From: Marinicella algicola
GTDB taxonomy: Bacteria > Pseudomonadota > Gammaproteobacteria > Xanthomonadales > Marinicellaceae
Direction of reading: 5' to 3'
NCBI RefSeq assembly: GCF_028401385.1
Contig: NZ_JAQOMR010000002.1
Coordinates: forward strand, 62,001 to 126,000
DNA: 64,000 nt
Position numbers and translations under genes: made by a program. A model generated the notes under the pieces. That model was not told the DNA's origin. It made no database searches and worked only from the letters and a program-made list of their open reading frames with translations. Position 1 is the first letter of the stretch; the number at the start of each line of letters is the position of its first letter. Below, one piece after another: positions 19,402-28,987 of this stretch.

Positions 19402-21176
19402 TCAGTGGGTCAGCATCTCGTCGGCGATCTGGTCGCTGTCGAGCGATGACGGGTAGTAGGTCGGCCAGTTTGTCAATTCTTCCAGAAGGGCCGCACGGTC
19501 GTCACCCCAGTAGAGGTGATAGTGATCGGCGTCTGCCCGCGCGATCCGGTGGTCGGAGAACTGGATGAATTGCGGCGCGGCCTCGTCGCCCTCGCTCTTT
19601 TCGAAGATGAACCGGACGCCCCTGTTGCCCTTGGCATAGGTCAGGACTTCATAGCCGTCGCTTTTGTAGCGACCTTCAACCGCCTCGCCATCTTCATAGA
19701 AGGTGACTTCGTGGCCATCGATGGTGATGCGCTCGACATCGGTCTTGTAACCGGTGTCGTAGTAAGCCTTGTATTCCTCGACGGTCATGCTGCCGGTCTC
19801 GGCCTTGTGCTTCATCACCGGGTCGAGTGTTCCGTCCTGAAGATAGGGATAGACCGACTGCCAGTCGCCGGCCCAGTCGGAAAGCGGACGGTCCGCGATC
19901 TGGCTGTCCTCGAAATAGCCCTTGTAAATCTGCGGATCGCCATGATCGTGGGCGTGATCATCTTCGCCCTCGTGGACCATGCCGCTGCCGCCTGCAACGG
20001 CGATGTTGTAGGGCATACCGCCGACGTCGACCGTACCGACTTCCGCGAGACCATCCTTGGCGATGCGGCGGACGAGGCCGGCATTCGGGTCGCTCATCAC
20101 GATCTCATCACCGGCCATGGCGATGCGTGGACGCGGGTCGTTCCAGTGGCCATCCATCGAATAGGGCTCGGTAACCTTGGCGCTTGTCGTGAGGCTGGCG
20201 TCCAGAATGTCGATCTGATGCAGGCTGCCATCCTCGGTCAGCACATAGCCGAAAAGGGATTGGCCGGATCGAGCGCGAAGTCAACGCGGCGGAACGGCAG
20301 TTCGATATAGCTAAAATGCGGCTCATCGGCCGGGTCGATGACGACGAGGCCATTGGATCCGTAATTGCCGAGAAAGACCTGCATGCTTTTGGCGCCAAGC
20401 AGGGTGCCCGTGGTCTCACCTTCCGGCAAATCGTCCGGATAGGTCAGCATTTCGAAGACGGGGCCGTCTTCGCCGGGGGTCACGGTCAGCACGCCTTCCT
20501 GGCAACCGGCCGCGAGAAAGGCCCCGGAGAAGGCTTCGCCGTGAATGCCGGTGCAGGTCGCGACATCGCCGGTCGGCTCGCCGTCTTCGGTCACGGCGCG
20601 CAGGCCGATGCGGGTGCCGTCAACCGGCGTATCGGTTGCAACGCTCGTGACCCAGTATTGGCCGACGGGAGCGGCAAAGCCATGATGGGCGCGTTCCTGC
20701 TTCAGTTCGCTGGTTTCAAGCTCGCCGTGGTGAAGCTCGGGAGCATCGACGATTGCGGCATAGCCGCCCTTGTCGAAATTGACGACCACCTTGCCGTCAT
20801 GATCGATGATGTGGAACGGGCGCGGGCCGGTGAGGCTTTCCTCGATGGCGACCGGCGCCTCGATATCGATATCGGAATGGTCACCGTGGGAATGCAGCGA
20901 GATGCCGCTGTTGATGAAGTGAACCGCGTCATCGTTGGACTGAACAGCAACAACGGCTGCGCCGTCGTTGACCGCGTAAAGCTTGTTCTGGCCGGTGGTG
21001 TCGAAGGACCAGCGATGGTCGGGTTCGCTGAGGTCGAAGGCCGTGATTTTCGCGGCGTCATGGTCGCCGACGAAAACGCGGTAGAGGGTGATGCTGTCCT
21101 CATGGTCTTCGGCAAACGCCGCCGGAGCGCCAAGCGAAATCGCGAGTGCGGATGCACCCAGGATCCATCGTTTCAT
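19402..21176 (-). CDS. aztD: AztD zinc metallochaperone fused to a ZinT domain (frame broken once)
   Basis: Periplasmic zinc-binding protein of about 591 residues. A signal peptide (MKRWILGASALAISLGAPAAFA) is followed by an AztD beta-propeller of about 380 residues with His-rich stretches (LHSHGDHSDIDIE, APELHHGE). A His/Asp linker (EGEDDHAHDHGD) leads to a C-terminal ZinT domain of about 185 residues with the family segments LSDWAGDWQSVYPYL, YIQF-like QFIQFSDHRIA, HYHLYWGDD and NWPTYYPSSL. AztD delivers zinc to the AztC binding protein; ZinT is a separate periplasmic zinc scavenger in enterobacteria. The frame breaks near 20252-20258; one base restores NPLFGYVLTEDG across the join. The ABC partners next door are damaged. 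Confidence 0.85.
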
Positions 21177-21193
21177 ATCAGTCTCTCCTTGAT

Positions 21194-21210
21194 GGTATAA
21201 CGTAACATTA
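21194..21210. promoter_or_regulatory. Zur-like palindromic site before aztD
   Basis: On the minus strand TAATGTTACGTTATACC, an imperfect palindrome resembling the TGTTATAATATAACA pattern of alphaproteobacterial Zur boxes, 18 bp upstream of the aztD start. Weaker than the site at 22161. Confidence 0.4.
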
Positions 21211-21245
21211 AGAAGCAAGGTTCGACCTCACCCTTTTTATTAGTG

Positions 21246-22126
21246 TCAGCCGTTATTGATGGCGGTGGCGAGCGTTTCGACGTCGTAGCGCATCATGTCG
21301 ATATAGCTGGGTGCTGCGCCATCGGCTGAAGACAACGCGCCCGAATAGAGCGTTCCCCAAGTTCCAGTCCGGCTTCGGACGCGATCTGTTCGACGAGGCG
21401 GGCGTCGGAAATGCTTTCGGCAAAGGCGACCACCGCGCGCTTCTCCCGGATTTCACGGATCAGCGATGCGGCATCCCCGGCGGATGCTTCGGATTCCGCC
21501 GAAACACCCTGCGGCGACAGGAAGAAAACCCCGTAGTCGCGCTCGAAATACCGGAAGGCATTGTGGGCAACGACCATGACCGTGCGCTGCGCCCCGTGCC
21601 AGTTCTTGATCAGCGCGACAAGGTTGGTAATCGTGCGCGCGGCAACCGCGTCGAACGGTTCGTCCAGAAGAACGAGATCGGCGTCCTGAACCAGAACAAA
21701 CAGCGCTCTCTGCAACTGGCCGCCGGACAGGCTGTCGACGGGACGCTTCTCGAAGCCTTCGAGACCCACGACCATCAGTGCGTCGCTGACGGCCTGCCGG
21801 TCCTGCGCGCGATGACGCTCGAGAAGCCCGCAGCGGGGCCACAGCCCCAGCGAGACGAGGCCGGCGACCCGCGCGGGAAAGCTGCGGTCGAGCTCGGAAA
21901 GCTGCGGTAGATAGGCGGGTCGGGTACCGGGCGCGACCGCGCAACTGCCGCCAAGCGGCCGCAGCTTTCCGACAATACTCTTCATCAGGGTCGATTTGCA
22001 TGAGCCGTTGCCACCGATGACCGCCGTCAGGCTGCCCTTGCCGACAACGCCGTTCAGGTGGCGCACGGCCAGATGCCGGTTGTAGCCAAGCGTCAGATCG
22101 CGAAAGGTCAGGCAGGCCTCGGCCAT
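21246..22126 (-). pseudogene. aztA::aztC deletion chimera (ABC ATPase head, zinc-binding-protein tail)
   Basis: The first 190 or so residues are a zinc-ABC ATPase: LTLGYNRHLAVRHLNG, a Walker A, the signature LSGGQLQRALF and Walker B DLVLLDEPFDAV. From NWHGAQRTVMVVAHN onward it is the end of the AztC solute-binding protein: AFRYFERDYGVFFLSPQGVS, then after repair of GGGG (plus 21355-21358) LYSGALSSADGAAPSYIDMM and VETLATAINNG. The ATPase end, the whole aztB permease and most of aztC are missing. Walker A reads GGNGSCKST, with Cys where the second Gly belongs, so even the ATPase head looks decayed. The start is 22126 or 22144. Confidence 0.8.
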
Positions 22127-22160
22127 CGAAAGGCTCTCATTCATACGCAAGAGAAATAGT

Positions 22161-22179
22161 AATGTAATATCATTACATT
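22161..22179. promoter_or_regulatory. Zur-like box before the azt chimera
   Basis: AATGTAATATCATTACATT is a perfect 8-3-8 inverted repeat, 35 bp upstream of the azt ATPase start, in the position and style of zinc-uptake regulator (Zur) operators. Confidence 0.65.
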
Positions 22180-22438
22180 TACCGAAGGGGTGATATGAAG
22201 GCAACCGCTTTTTCCGTTTTCCCGAAAATTTGCCTCTGGATTGACGACGGTGCCAAAGTGCGGGTGGGCTGGCGCACGGCATTTGCCTGTCTTCGGGGCC
22301 TTCACGCCCTTCCGCATGCCTGCTTTTGCTCCCCACCTCTGCCTTGGCCATGGCAGCGGGGCTCGATGGGCGCCTTTTTATGCTGTCATCGATGGTGCCT
22401 TTCATACCACCGTTAAGAACGCCCTGTAGGGGTAATTT
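22180..22438. other. non-coding spacer between two Zur-like boxes
   Basis: With its flanks this gap of about 320 bp separates the divergent azt chimera and PhoX genes. Apart from the palindromes at its ends I see no gene; short open frames here show no family motif. Confidence 0.5.
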
Positions 22439-22458
22439 CGTAATGGTATTAAATTACG
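22439..22458. promoter_or_regulatory. Zur-like palindrome before the PhoX gene
   Basis: CGTAATGGTATTAAATTACG has perfect 6-bp outer arms (CGTAAT/ATTACG) and shares the GTAAT...ATTAC layout of the box at 22161. It sits 10 bp upstream of the PhoX start, overlapping the ribosome-binding region. Confidence 0.45.
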
Positions 22459-22468
22459 AGGACCTTTT

Positions 22469-24359
22469 ATGACCAGGATACCGCCTATCAAGATGCCCGC
22501 CGACGCGTGGGACGAGCTCAACTTCCCCGCGCGGAAGAAAACGATTTCGACCGCGTCGTCGAACGCGCGATCTCGCGGCGCGGCTTTCTCGGTGGCGTGG
22601 TCGCCTTCGGGTCGGGCGCCGTTGCCATGAGCGCCGGGCTGTTGCCGAGCGGGTCAGCGGAAGCGGCAGCGCCGCAATCGCGCTTTCCGTTCACGCCGAT
22701 CGCGGCCCAGACCGATTACGCCTTTCACGTGCCGGAAGGTTATAAAGCCAGGGTTCTGGTGAGCTGGGGCGATCCGCTTTATGACGGCGTTGCCGAATTC
22801 GACCACGAGACCGGCGGCGCGGTCGAGGAATCCGACAAGGTTTTTGGTGAAAACACTGATGGCATGGAAACCTTCGAGATCGGCAATCACCAGATCCTCG
22901 CGGTCAACAACGAATATGTGAACAGCGACATCAACCTGCCGCATACGGAAGACGGCGTGCCGCAGAACGCGGCCGATGTTCTGAAGCTGCAGAACTTGCA
23001 GGGCGTTACCGTTGTTGAAATCAAGGAAGGCGCCGACGGCTGGTCCGTGGTGCGCTCCAGCCCCTTCAACCGCCGCCTGCATCACAATGCGCCGATGGCG
23101 ATTTCCGGGCCGGCCGCCGGTCATCCTCTGCTGAAGACCGAAGCCGACCCCGATGGCCGCGCCGTGCTCGGCACGATGGGCAATTGCGGCGCCGGCAAGA
23201 CGCCCTGGGGCACCTATCTGACCTGCGAGGAGAACTTTAACGGCTATTTCGGCGCTACCGAAGAGACGAGCTACGGCGATGATGTCGCTGACGGTTACAA
23301 GCGCTACGGCATGGCACCGGAAGGGCGTTACAGCTACGAAAAGTTCGACCCACGCTTCGATACCTCGAAAAACCCCAACGAACCGCATCGCTTCGGCTGG
23401 GTGGTCGAGATCGACCCGACCGATCCCGACAGCACGCCGGTCAAGCGCACGGCACTCGGCCGTTTCAAGCATGAAAACGCCGAAGTGACGCTCGCCCCCG
23501 ATGGCCGCGTCGTGGTCTATCTCGGCGATGACGAGCGCGGCGAGTTCCTCTACCGCTTCGTCTCGACCAATCCCTATGTCGCCGGCGGCGATACCGATGG
23601 CCTGCTTGACGACGGCACGCTCTATGTCGCGAAGTTCAACGACGATCAGACCGGCGAGTGGCTGGCGCTGACGCCGGAGACCACCGGCATGGACGAAGCC
23701 GACATCCTGATCTTCGCCCGAATGGCCGGATCGAAGGTTGGCGCCACGACCATGGACCGTCCCGAATGGGTCGCGGTCAACCCTTACGCGGTCGAGGCCT
23801 ATTGCTGTCTCACCAACAACAAGAACCGCGGCGTCAAGGAAAATGCCGGCGGCGACGCCACCCTGTCGGCGGGCCGAACCCGCGCGAGGCCAACAAATAC
23901 GGCCAGATCGTGCGCTGGTATCCCGATGACGACGACCACGCCTCCAATAGCTTCCGCTGGGACCTGTACGTCATGGCCGGCAATCCGGAGGTCCATTCGG
24001 ACGCCTATGCCGGCTCGTCCAACGTCAACAGCGGCAATCTGTTCAACTCGCCCGACGGCATGGCCTTCGATTCGAGCGGTCTCGTCTGGATCCAGACCGA
24101 CGGCAATGACAGCAATGAGGGCGAATTCGCCGGCATGGGCAACAACCAGCAGCTTGCCGGCGATCCGGTGACGGGCGAGATCGTCCGCTTCCTGACCGGC
24201 CCGCGTGGCGGCGAGATCACCGGCCTGTGCTGGTCCGCCGACCGGCGCACCATGTTCGTCGGCGTCCAGCACCCGGGCGGCTCGTGGCCGGCGGAAGACG
24301 GCCTGCCGCGCTCGTCGATCATGGCGATCAAGCGCGATGACGGCGGCCTTGTCGGCTAA
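22469..24359 (+). CDS. PhoX-family (DUF839) phosphatase, Tat-exported (frame broken twice)
   Basis: Periplasmic alkaline-phosphatase-like protein of the PhoX family, about 630 residues after repair. A twin-arginine signal (SRRGFLGGVVAFGSGAVAM) follows an N-terminal acidic lead (EENDFDRVVERAI). Family segments include TPWGTYLTCEENFNGYF, GRFKHENAEV, VYLGDDERGEFLYRFVS, NSPDGMAFDSSGLVWIQTDG and FVGVQHPG. Best start is the ATG at 22469 behind GAGGA; one C is missing in CCCC 22525-22528, and another in CCC 23861-23863 (restores ATPVGGPNPREANKYGQ). PhoX enzymes use calcium and iron rather than zinc, which fits a location in a zinc-limitation locus. Confidence 0.88.
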
Positions 24360-24385
24360 CAATAAGGCAGTCGCAACCTTGACAG

Positions 24386-24410
24386 GGCATGGCGCGCGGA
24401 GCGCCATGCC
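24386..24410. terminator. GC-rich hairpin after PhoX
   Basis: GGCATGGCGC and GCGCCATGCC form a perfect 10-bp stem with a 5-nt loop 26 bp after the PhoX stop. No T-run follows, so it may end transcription weakly or protect the 3' end. Confidence 0.5.
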
Positions 24411-24500
24411 GATGGCTTCCGGTAGGACCTGCCGCCCTGTTTTCAGAGCTGGCTTTCCGAAATACAGGCTGCTGCGAAAGCCGGGGGCACGCCATCAATG

Positions 24501-24560
24501 CCGCTGTAAGTGGGAGCGCCGGGCGTCCATGCGGTCTCACGGTGCTCCCACTTACAGCGG
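24501..24560. repeat. perfect 17-bp inverted repeat at the GFA gene end
   Basis: CCGCTGTAAGTGGGAGC (24501-24517) and its exact reverse complement (24544-24560) enclose a 26-nt loop. The right arm contains the last codons and stop of the GFA gene. It could act as a bidirectional terminator between PhoX and the convergent GFA gene, or be part of a small structured RNA. Confidence 0.6.
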
Positions 24561-24903
24561 ATAGTAGTCGCCCTTATCGGCAACGAAGATGTGCTTGCTG
24601 ATGCGTAAAGCGGAGGTGTCATCCAGGCAGCCGGCGGCGATGCCAATGCCGGCCTCGTCATTCATGCGGTAGAATAGGCTGGACCCACAATGCGCGCAGA
24701 AGCCGCGTTTTGCTTGATCAGACGATGCGTACCATCGCAGTCCTACATCACTCAAAAAACAGCTTGTCGAAGGGCGCGTGGGTCGAAGCCCAGAGATGGC
24801 CACTCGTTCGTCTGCATTGGCTGCAATGGCAGACGGTCACGGTGTCGCGCACCTCGTCCACCTCGAAAGCGACCGCGCCGCATTCGCATCGGCCTTTGAT
24901 CAT
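24552..24903 (-). CDS. GFA-family (glutathione-dependent formaldehyde-activating-like) zinc protein (frame broken)
   Basis: Small Mss4-fold zinc protein of about 117 residues. The zinc Cys residues are visible as GRCECGAVAF, CHCSQCRR and GFCAHCGSSLF, followed by GIAAGCLDD and a tail reading KGDYYPL. The start is the ATG at 24903, with GAGGGAATTGAG before it. The frame changes at the six-A run 24754-24759 on plus; unlike most sites here the offset needs one base fewer or two more, giving KLF(F)LSDVGLRWYASSD. The family name overstates what is known: most members have no proven activity. It lies one base after the acetyltransferase stop, likely co-transcribed. Confidence 0.8.
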
Positions 24904-24904
24904 C

Positions 24905-25498
24905 TCAATTCCCTCCTTCATTCTTCAGCTGCTTTCGCATGATCGGCCGCGTATCGGACCGGCGCGCGACCTCGATGAATCCGACGCTCCTGAATGTTCC
25001 TATAAAACCGGTCCAGGCATAGACGGCCGGATATTTTGTTCTCGGCGTATCGATAGGGTAGCCCTCGACGATTGCTGCTCCGCGCACGCGTGCCCAGTCG
25101 ACAGCCGCATTCAGCAGTTTGAGAGAGAGACCCTGACGCCGGAATCGCTTGTCGACCAGGAAACATGAAACGCTCCAGACCGCCTGTTCGTCCACCGGTT
25201 TCAAGGTTCTCGATGTTGCAAGGCGCGGGAAGGCCGATCGCCGGTCGATCTGGATCCAGCCGACAACCTCACCGCCATGCAGTGCGACAAGCCCCGGAAC
25301 GGCGCCGCTGTCGAATATCGCCTTCATGGACTGCCGGTTACCATCCCCCTTGCCAGCTTCCATCGTCCTGGCGCTTCGTCTCCACAGCATGCACCAGCAT
25401 CCGCCACAACCGCCTTTCTCGCCCATAACGGCCTCAAAATCCGCCCAGCTTGCTGATCGGATATCAAAGGCGATCGAAACATCCGGTTGGCGCGTCAT
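24905..25498 (-). CDS. GNAT-family N-acetyltransferase
   Basis: Intact 197-residue acetyltransferase. The acetyl-CoA binding loop is RFRRQGLSLKLLNAAVDWAR after the strand AVWSVSCFLV. The N-terminal segment is unusually Cys-rich (GGCGGCWCMLW), a feature of a GNAT subfamily of unknown substrate. Same strand as the GFA protein, whose start lies one base beyond its stop, and 3 bp after the DMT permease region in reverse order, so these three may form one transcript. Confidence 0.8.
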   Translation of the reverse strand: MTRQPDVSIAFDIRSASWADFEAVMGEKGGCGGCWCMLWRRSARTMEAGKGDGNRQSMKAIFDSGAVPGLVALHGGEVVGWIQIDRRSAFPRLATSRTLKPVDEQAVWSVSCFLVDKRFRRQGLSLKLLNAAVDWARVRGAAIVEGYPIDTPRTKYPAVYAWTGFIGTFRSVGFIEVARRSDTRPIMRKQLKNEGGN

Positions 25499-25501
25499 CT
25501 T

Positions 25502-26415
25502 TCATCCCTCTCCCTGGGGGTACTTTGCTGCGCTTTCATGCGGGTTTCTCTTTTGCCGCAAGATGGTGAACACGCCGCTGGCGATGATGATTGCGGAGCC
25601 GAAGAAGGTCATGGCGTCCGGACTTTCCCGCCAGATCAGCCAGCCGAACAACGTCGCCCAAATGAGACCGGTGTAATCCAACGGCGCGACGATGACGGCA
25701 GGCGCCAGCCGAAAAGCCTGCGTCATCATCGTCATACCTGACGTTCCGAAAAGGGCGATGGCCGCAAAAGCCAGAGGTCTTCGATAGGTACCGGGACCCA
25801 GACGAAGGGTACGATAAATGCGCTGATCAGCGCGGCCGTGCCTGTCAGATAGACCAGCAGCGTCCATACACTCTCGCGCGCATCGATCCAGCGGGCGCTG
25901 AGCATCAGCAATGCGTAGACGAGTGCGGTGGCCACGGGCAGAAGAGACGCCGCCTGAAACGCCGCACCGCCCGGACGGATCACCACGAGCACGCCGAGGA
26001 AACCGAAAAGCACAGCCAGCCATCGCCGCATACCGACCTTCTCCCTCAAAAACAGCGCCGAAATGACGGTGATGAAGAAAGGCGCCACAAAGACCAGCGC
26101 GGTGGCCTCCGCAAGTCCGAGATAGATAAAACTCGTAAAGAACAGCATCGTGGCGGCGACCCAAAGCATGCCGCGCATGAGATGCGCCAAGGGGCGGTAT
26201 GTTTTCAGCGCCGGTCGTCCACCCATGATGAGGGCGATGAGCACGGTGAAAGGCAATGCGATCACGTTGCGCAGAAACAAGATTTGAAGCGGCGCGTAAT
26301 GCGCGGTCAATGCCTTGGCCACTGCATCATTGGCGCTCAGGCAGGCAACACCTGCGCACATCAGGACGGCGCCGCCTGTGTAGCTTTCCTGTGTGCCGGA
26401 CGGTGCAGCCCGCAT
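25502..26415 (-). CDS. DMT-superfamily (EamA) membrane permease (frame broken once)
   Basis: Drug/metabolite-transporter family permease of 304 residues with two EamA repeats and about ten hydrophobic helices (LMCAGVACLSANDAVAKAL, LFLRNVIALPFTVLIALIM, then in repeat two APLDYTGLIWATLFGWLIW and IIIASGVFTIL). The ATG at 26415 has GGGGAG upstream; longer open sequence further upstream is not part of it. One base is missing near 25780; repair gives EDL.LAFAAIALFGTSGMT. The substrate is unknown. The C-terminal tail abuts the acetyltransferase start. Confidence 0.82.
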
Positions 26416-26496
26416 GTCGATCTCCCCTGACGATTCCGTTACGCATGCGAGAGGCCAGATTGCCCCATCCGGTACCTGCAAAGCAAGTGCGCGAAG

Positions 26497-26860
26497 ATGT
26501 CCAGCGATTCGCCTTGTCCACATTCTCGAGATGTTGAAGACCTGCTTGCCGGGCGCGGCATCGACGTCGCGTCTCAGACTGTTTCGGAATGGGCAGAGTA
26601 TGAGGCGGGCCTTCGCCGCCGCGGTAGTTTGACCCTTTGGATGACGCCGGAAGCTTTGGCGGGCTGGACTGCCCCGCGTCGCAAGGCGCTTGGGAGTCAG
26701 CCGCTTTACTCTAATCTGGCCATTGAGACGATGTTGATACTGGGTATGGTATTCGGCCTGCGACTGCGTCAAAGCGAAGGGCTTTTGAGTTCGGTGCTCA
26801 CGCTGACCCGCGCAAACGCTACGCTTTTTCCACCGCCAGCGATGACATTCCGAGCGCAAC
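26497..26860 (+). pseudogene. transposase scraps: IS6-like piece joined to IS5-like piece
   Basis: RDVEDLLAGRGIDVASQTVS resembles the N-terminal region of IS6-family transposases; with one base restored it extends back to RFALSTFS. It runs directly into WAEYEAGLRRRGSLTLWMT and SNLAIETMLILGMVFGLRLR, then SEGLLSSVL, which is the N-terminus of a different, IS5-like transposase. The DDE cores of both are absent. No terminal repeats seen. This is debris from successive insertions. Confidence 0.6.
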
Positions 26861-26994
26861 CAACCGGCCGGAAGGATGCGCCTTCCACAAACGCTGTCCG
26901 CTGGCGACAGACATTTGCCGCCGGTAAGACCCGGCACTGACGAAACGCAGCACGCCCGAGCACCGCGTCGCCTGCCATCACCGTTGAGGACCGT

Positions 26995-28080
26995 ATGATG
27001 ATGACTTCCTATCTGTTTACCGGTGGCCGTATCAGTAAGGTCGGCGCGGATATCCGGGTGTCTGAAGACACCTTGTAAGATACCGCTCGGAGGCCGGACA
27101 CTGATGCCGGGACTGATCGATTGCCATGTGCATGTCGGTGCCTGGTCGCTCGATCTGTGGTCGAACACGGTCGTGCCCGCTTCCCTTTCGGCGCTCCGGT
27201 CCGCGCGCGTTACGGAAGAGGTGCTCGGCTGCGGTTTCACCACGCTGCATGATCTCGGCGGAGCGGACACCGGTCTGGTGTGCGCTGTCGAGGACGGCCT
27301 CGTCAACGGGCCGCGGCTTATCACCTGCAGCAAAGGGCTTACGGTGACGCTCGGCCATACCGATCCGCGCTTGCGCGGCGACAACCGGCCTGGGCTTCTG
27401 TTCGAACGGGTGGGCTCAATGAGCGTAATCGCAGACGTTGTCGACGATGTCCGCGCGACCTGCCCGACGATGATCAAGGAGGGCGCGAAATTCATCAAGG
27501 TCATGGCCAATGGAGGGGCTTATCACCCAATGACCCGACCCACGCGATCCAGTATTCACGCGATGAAATTGCCGCCATGGTCGAAGAGAGCGAAGCGCTC
27601 GGTCTCGGGGCGGCAGAATTCACCAAGATCAATACTGTGCGCGAGGCCGGGCTAGCCTCTCTCGAAATCATGCGCGACGCAGGCCTGAAAATGGCTGTCG
27701 GTTCTGACGTTCTCGGCGAACTGCGCTCATATCACTGCAAGGGGTTCGATATCCTTGCGCGCGTGCTGACCCAGGCGGAAGTCATCCGTTCAACAACGCT
27801 CACCAGGGCCGAGCCTTGCCAGATGGAAGGCGAGATCGGCGGCATCAGCGAAGGCGCAGCCGCTGATCTCCTCGTGATCAACGGAGTCCCGCTGGCCGAT
27901 ATTTCACTGCTGACGGGTGACGGAAAACACAAGCCTGCCATCATGAAGGGGGCAGTTTCACAAGTGCAGCAGGACACTCTCCGACCGAACAGTGTCCGCT
28001 CAGGCCGGATAGGCCGCACGACGGACATTTCCCTGCACACGCATTTGGTCGATGATGTTCTGGCCTGCCCCTCGACATGA
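26995..28080 (+). pseudogene. amidohydrolase with internal deletion and frame breaks
   Basis: Metal-dependent amidohydrolase of the imidazolonepropionase/prolidase-like group. The N-terminus has YLFTGGRISKVGADIRV, then GGRTLMPGLIDCHVHVG with the first metal-binding HxH. The C-terminal part has KMAVGSDVLGELR (catalytic Asp region), QAEVIRSTTLTRAE and EGAAADLLVINGVPLADI. Between MVEESEALGLG and TVREAGLASLEIM some 80-90 residues that carry the remaining metal ligands are missing, so it cannot be active. The frame also changes near 27073 (one extra base) and 27528 (one missing). The true end is near 27985, before the convergent GntR gene; open frame runs to 28080. Confidence 0.72.
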
Positions 28081-28700
28081 GCGGCGATCACGCGCGCAGC
28101 CTCGTCGGCATCTTGCCGGCGGATGGCATCAAGCAGGGCCCGGTGCTCACGAAGCACTTCGTTTCGCCGTTTCGGAGAGTTCGTGAAAGGACGACCGATC
28201 GCGCCCAGAATGTCGCGATGGCGCCACCAGAGCTCCATCGCATGGCGATTATAGTGGCGCTCGTACATGTACTGATGAAACCGGGCGTCTAGGCGCGATT
28301 GCTGCTCGTGGTCCTCGTCGAGCTTCAGGGCTTCCATCTGGTTACAAAGGTTGTCGAGAACCCGGATATCTTCGGCGGTGGCATTTCCGACATACCAGTG
28401 GGTGAGCTTCGGTTCGATCAGCATTTCGATTTCGATGATGTCGCGCACAAAATCGGCATCCATCGGCCGAACACGAGCGCCACGGTTGGTTTCCATGATC
28501 ACGAACCCCTCGCCACGCAATTGCTGCAGCGCCTCGCGAACGGGATTTGTCGAGGTGCCCATCCGCCGCGCGAGTTCGGAAACCTTCAGCCGCTCATGCG
28601 GTTTGACCCGACCCAGAACAATGTCGTCCCGTAATCGCGCGTAGACCGAGGTGTCTTCGCCTTGTTCTTTGTTGAGATGGTTTCGCGCTTGCATCGTCAT
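28000..28700 (-). CDS. GntR-family regulator, FCD type (frame broken near the end)
   Basis: GntR regulator of 233 residues after repair. The N-terminal wHTH (DDIVLGRVKPHERLKVSELA, GTSTNPVREALQQLRGEGFV) is followed by an all-helical FCD effector domain with its metal-binding His residues (HEQQSRLDARFHQYM, LREHRALLDAIRRQDADEAA, AAHVEGQ). One base restored in 28062-28071 gives the tail QNIIDQMRVQGNVRRAAYPA ending at 28000; as written the frame runs on to 27732. ATG at 28700. It is divergent from the ABC/mannonate dehydratase operon and belongs to the class that includes hexuronate regulators. Confidence 0.85.
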
Positions 28701-28809
28701 CCGGTGTTTTCCTGGGTAGGCCCGATCCTGTCCCATTCTTGTTCTCTTTGGTTTACGCATCAACGCATAGAAAGTCAAAATTATTCAAATACGATAATTG
28801 ACAGATAAT

Positions 28810-28832
28810 GTACGATATGGTCTTTATCGTAC
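28810..28832. promoter_or_regulatory. GntR operator candidate
   Basis: GTACGATA and TATCGTAC form a perfect 8-bp inverted repeat with a 7-bp spacer between the divergent GntR gene and the ABC importer operon. An additional half-like TACGATAA occurs at 28790-28797. Confidence 0.6.
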
Positions 28833-28987
28833 AGCAGATGGCGGGGAGGTCTTTTGTCATCGTGCTCGCTGTCGATCGGAGGAGGGATCGGTTTCTCTCA
28901 AACTGCCGCGGCGATACCAACTCAGAAACGTCAGGATGCAATCCTGAACGTCCACGATGCCCTGTTGAACAGGGTCGGAGGAGACAC

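Noticed and set aside
25732..27510. A 592-codon minus-str open frame
   Set aside because: Only the last 228 codons are the DMT permease; the rest is antisense to the amidohydrolase and transposase scraps and has no protein-like features.
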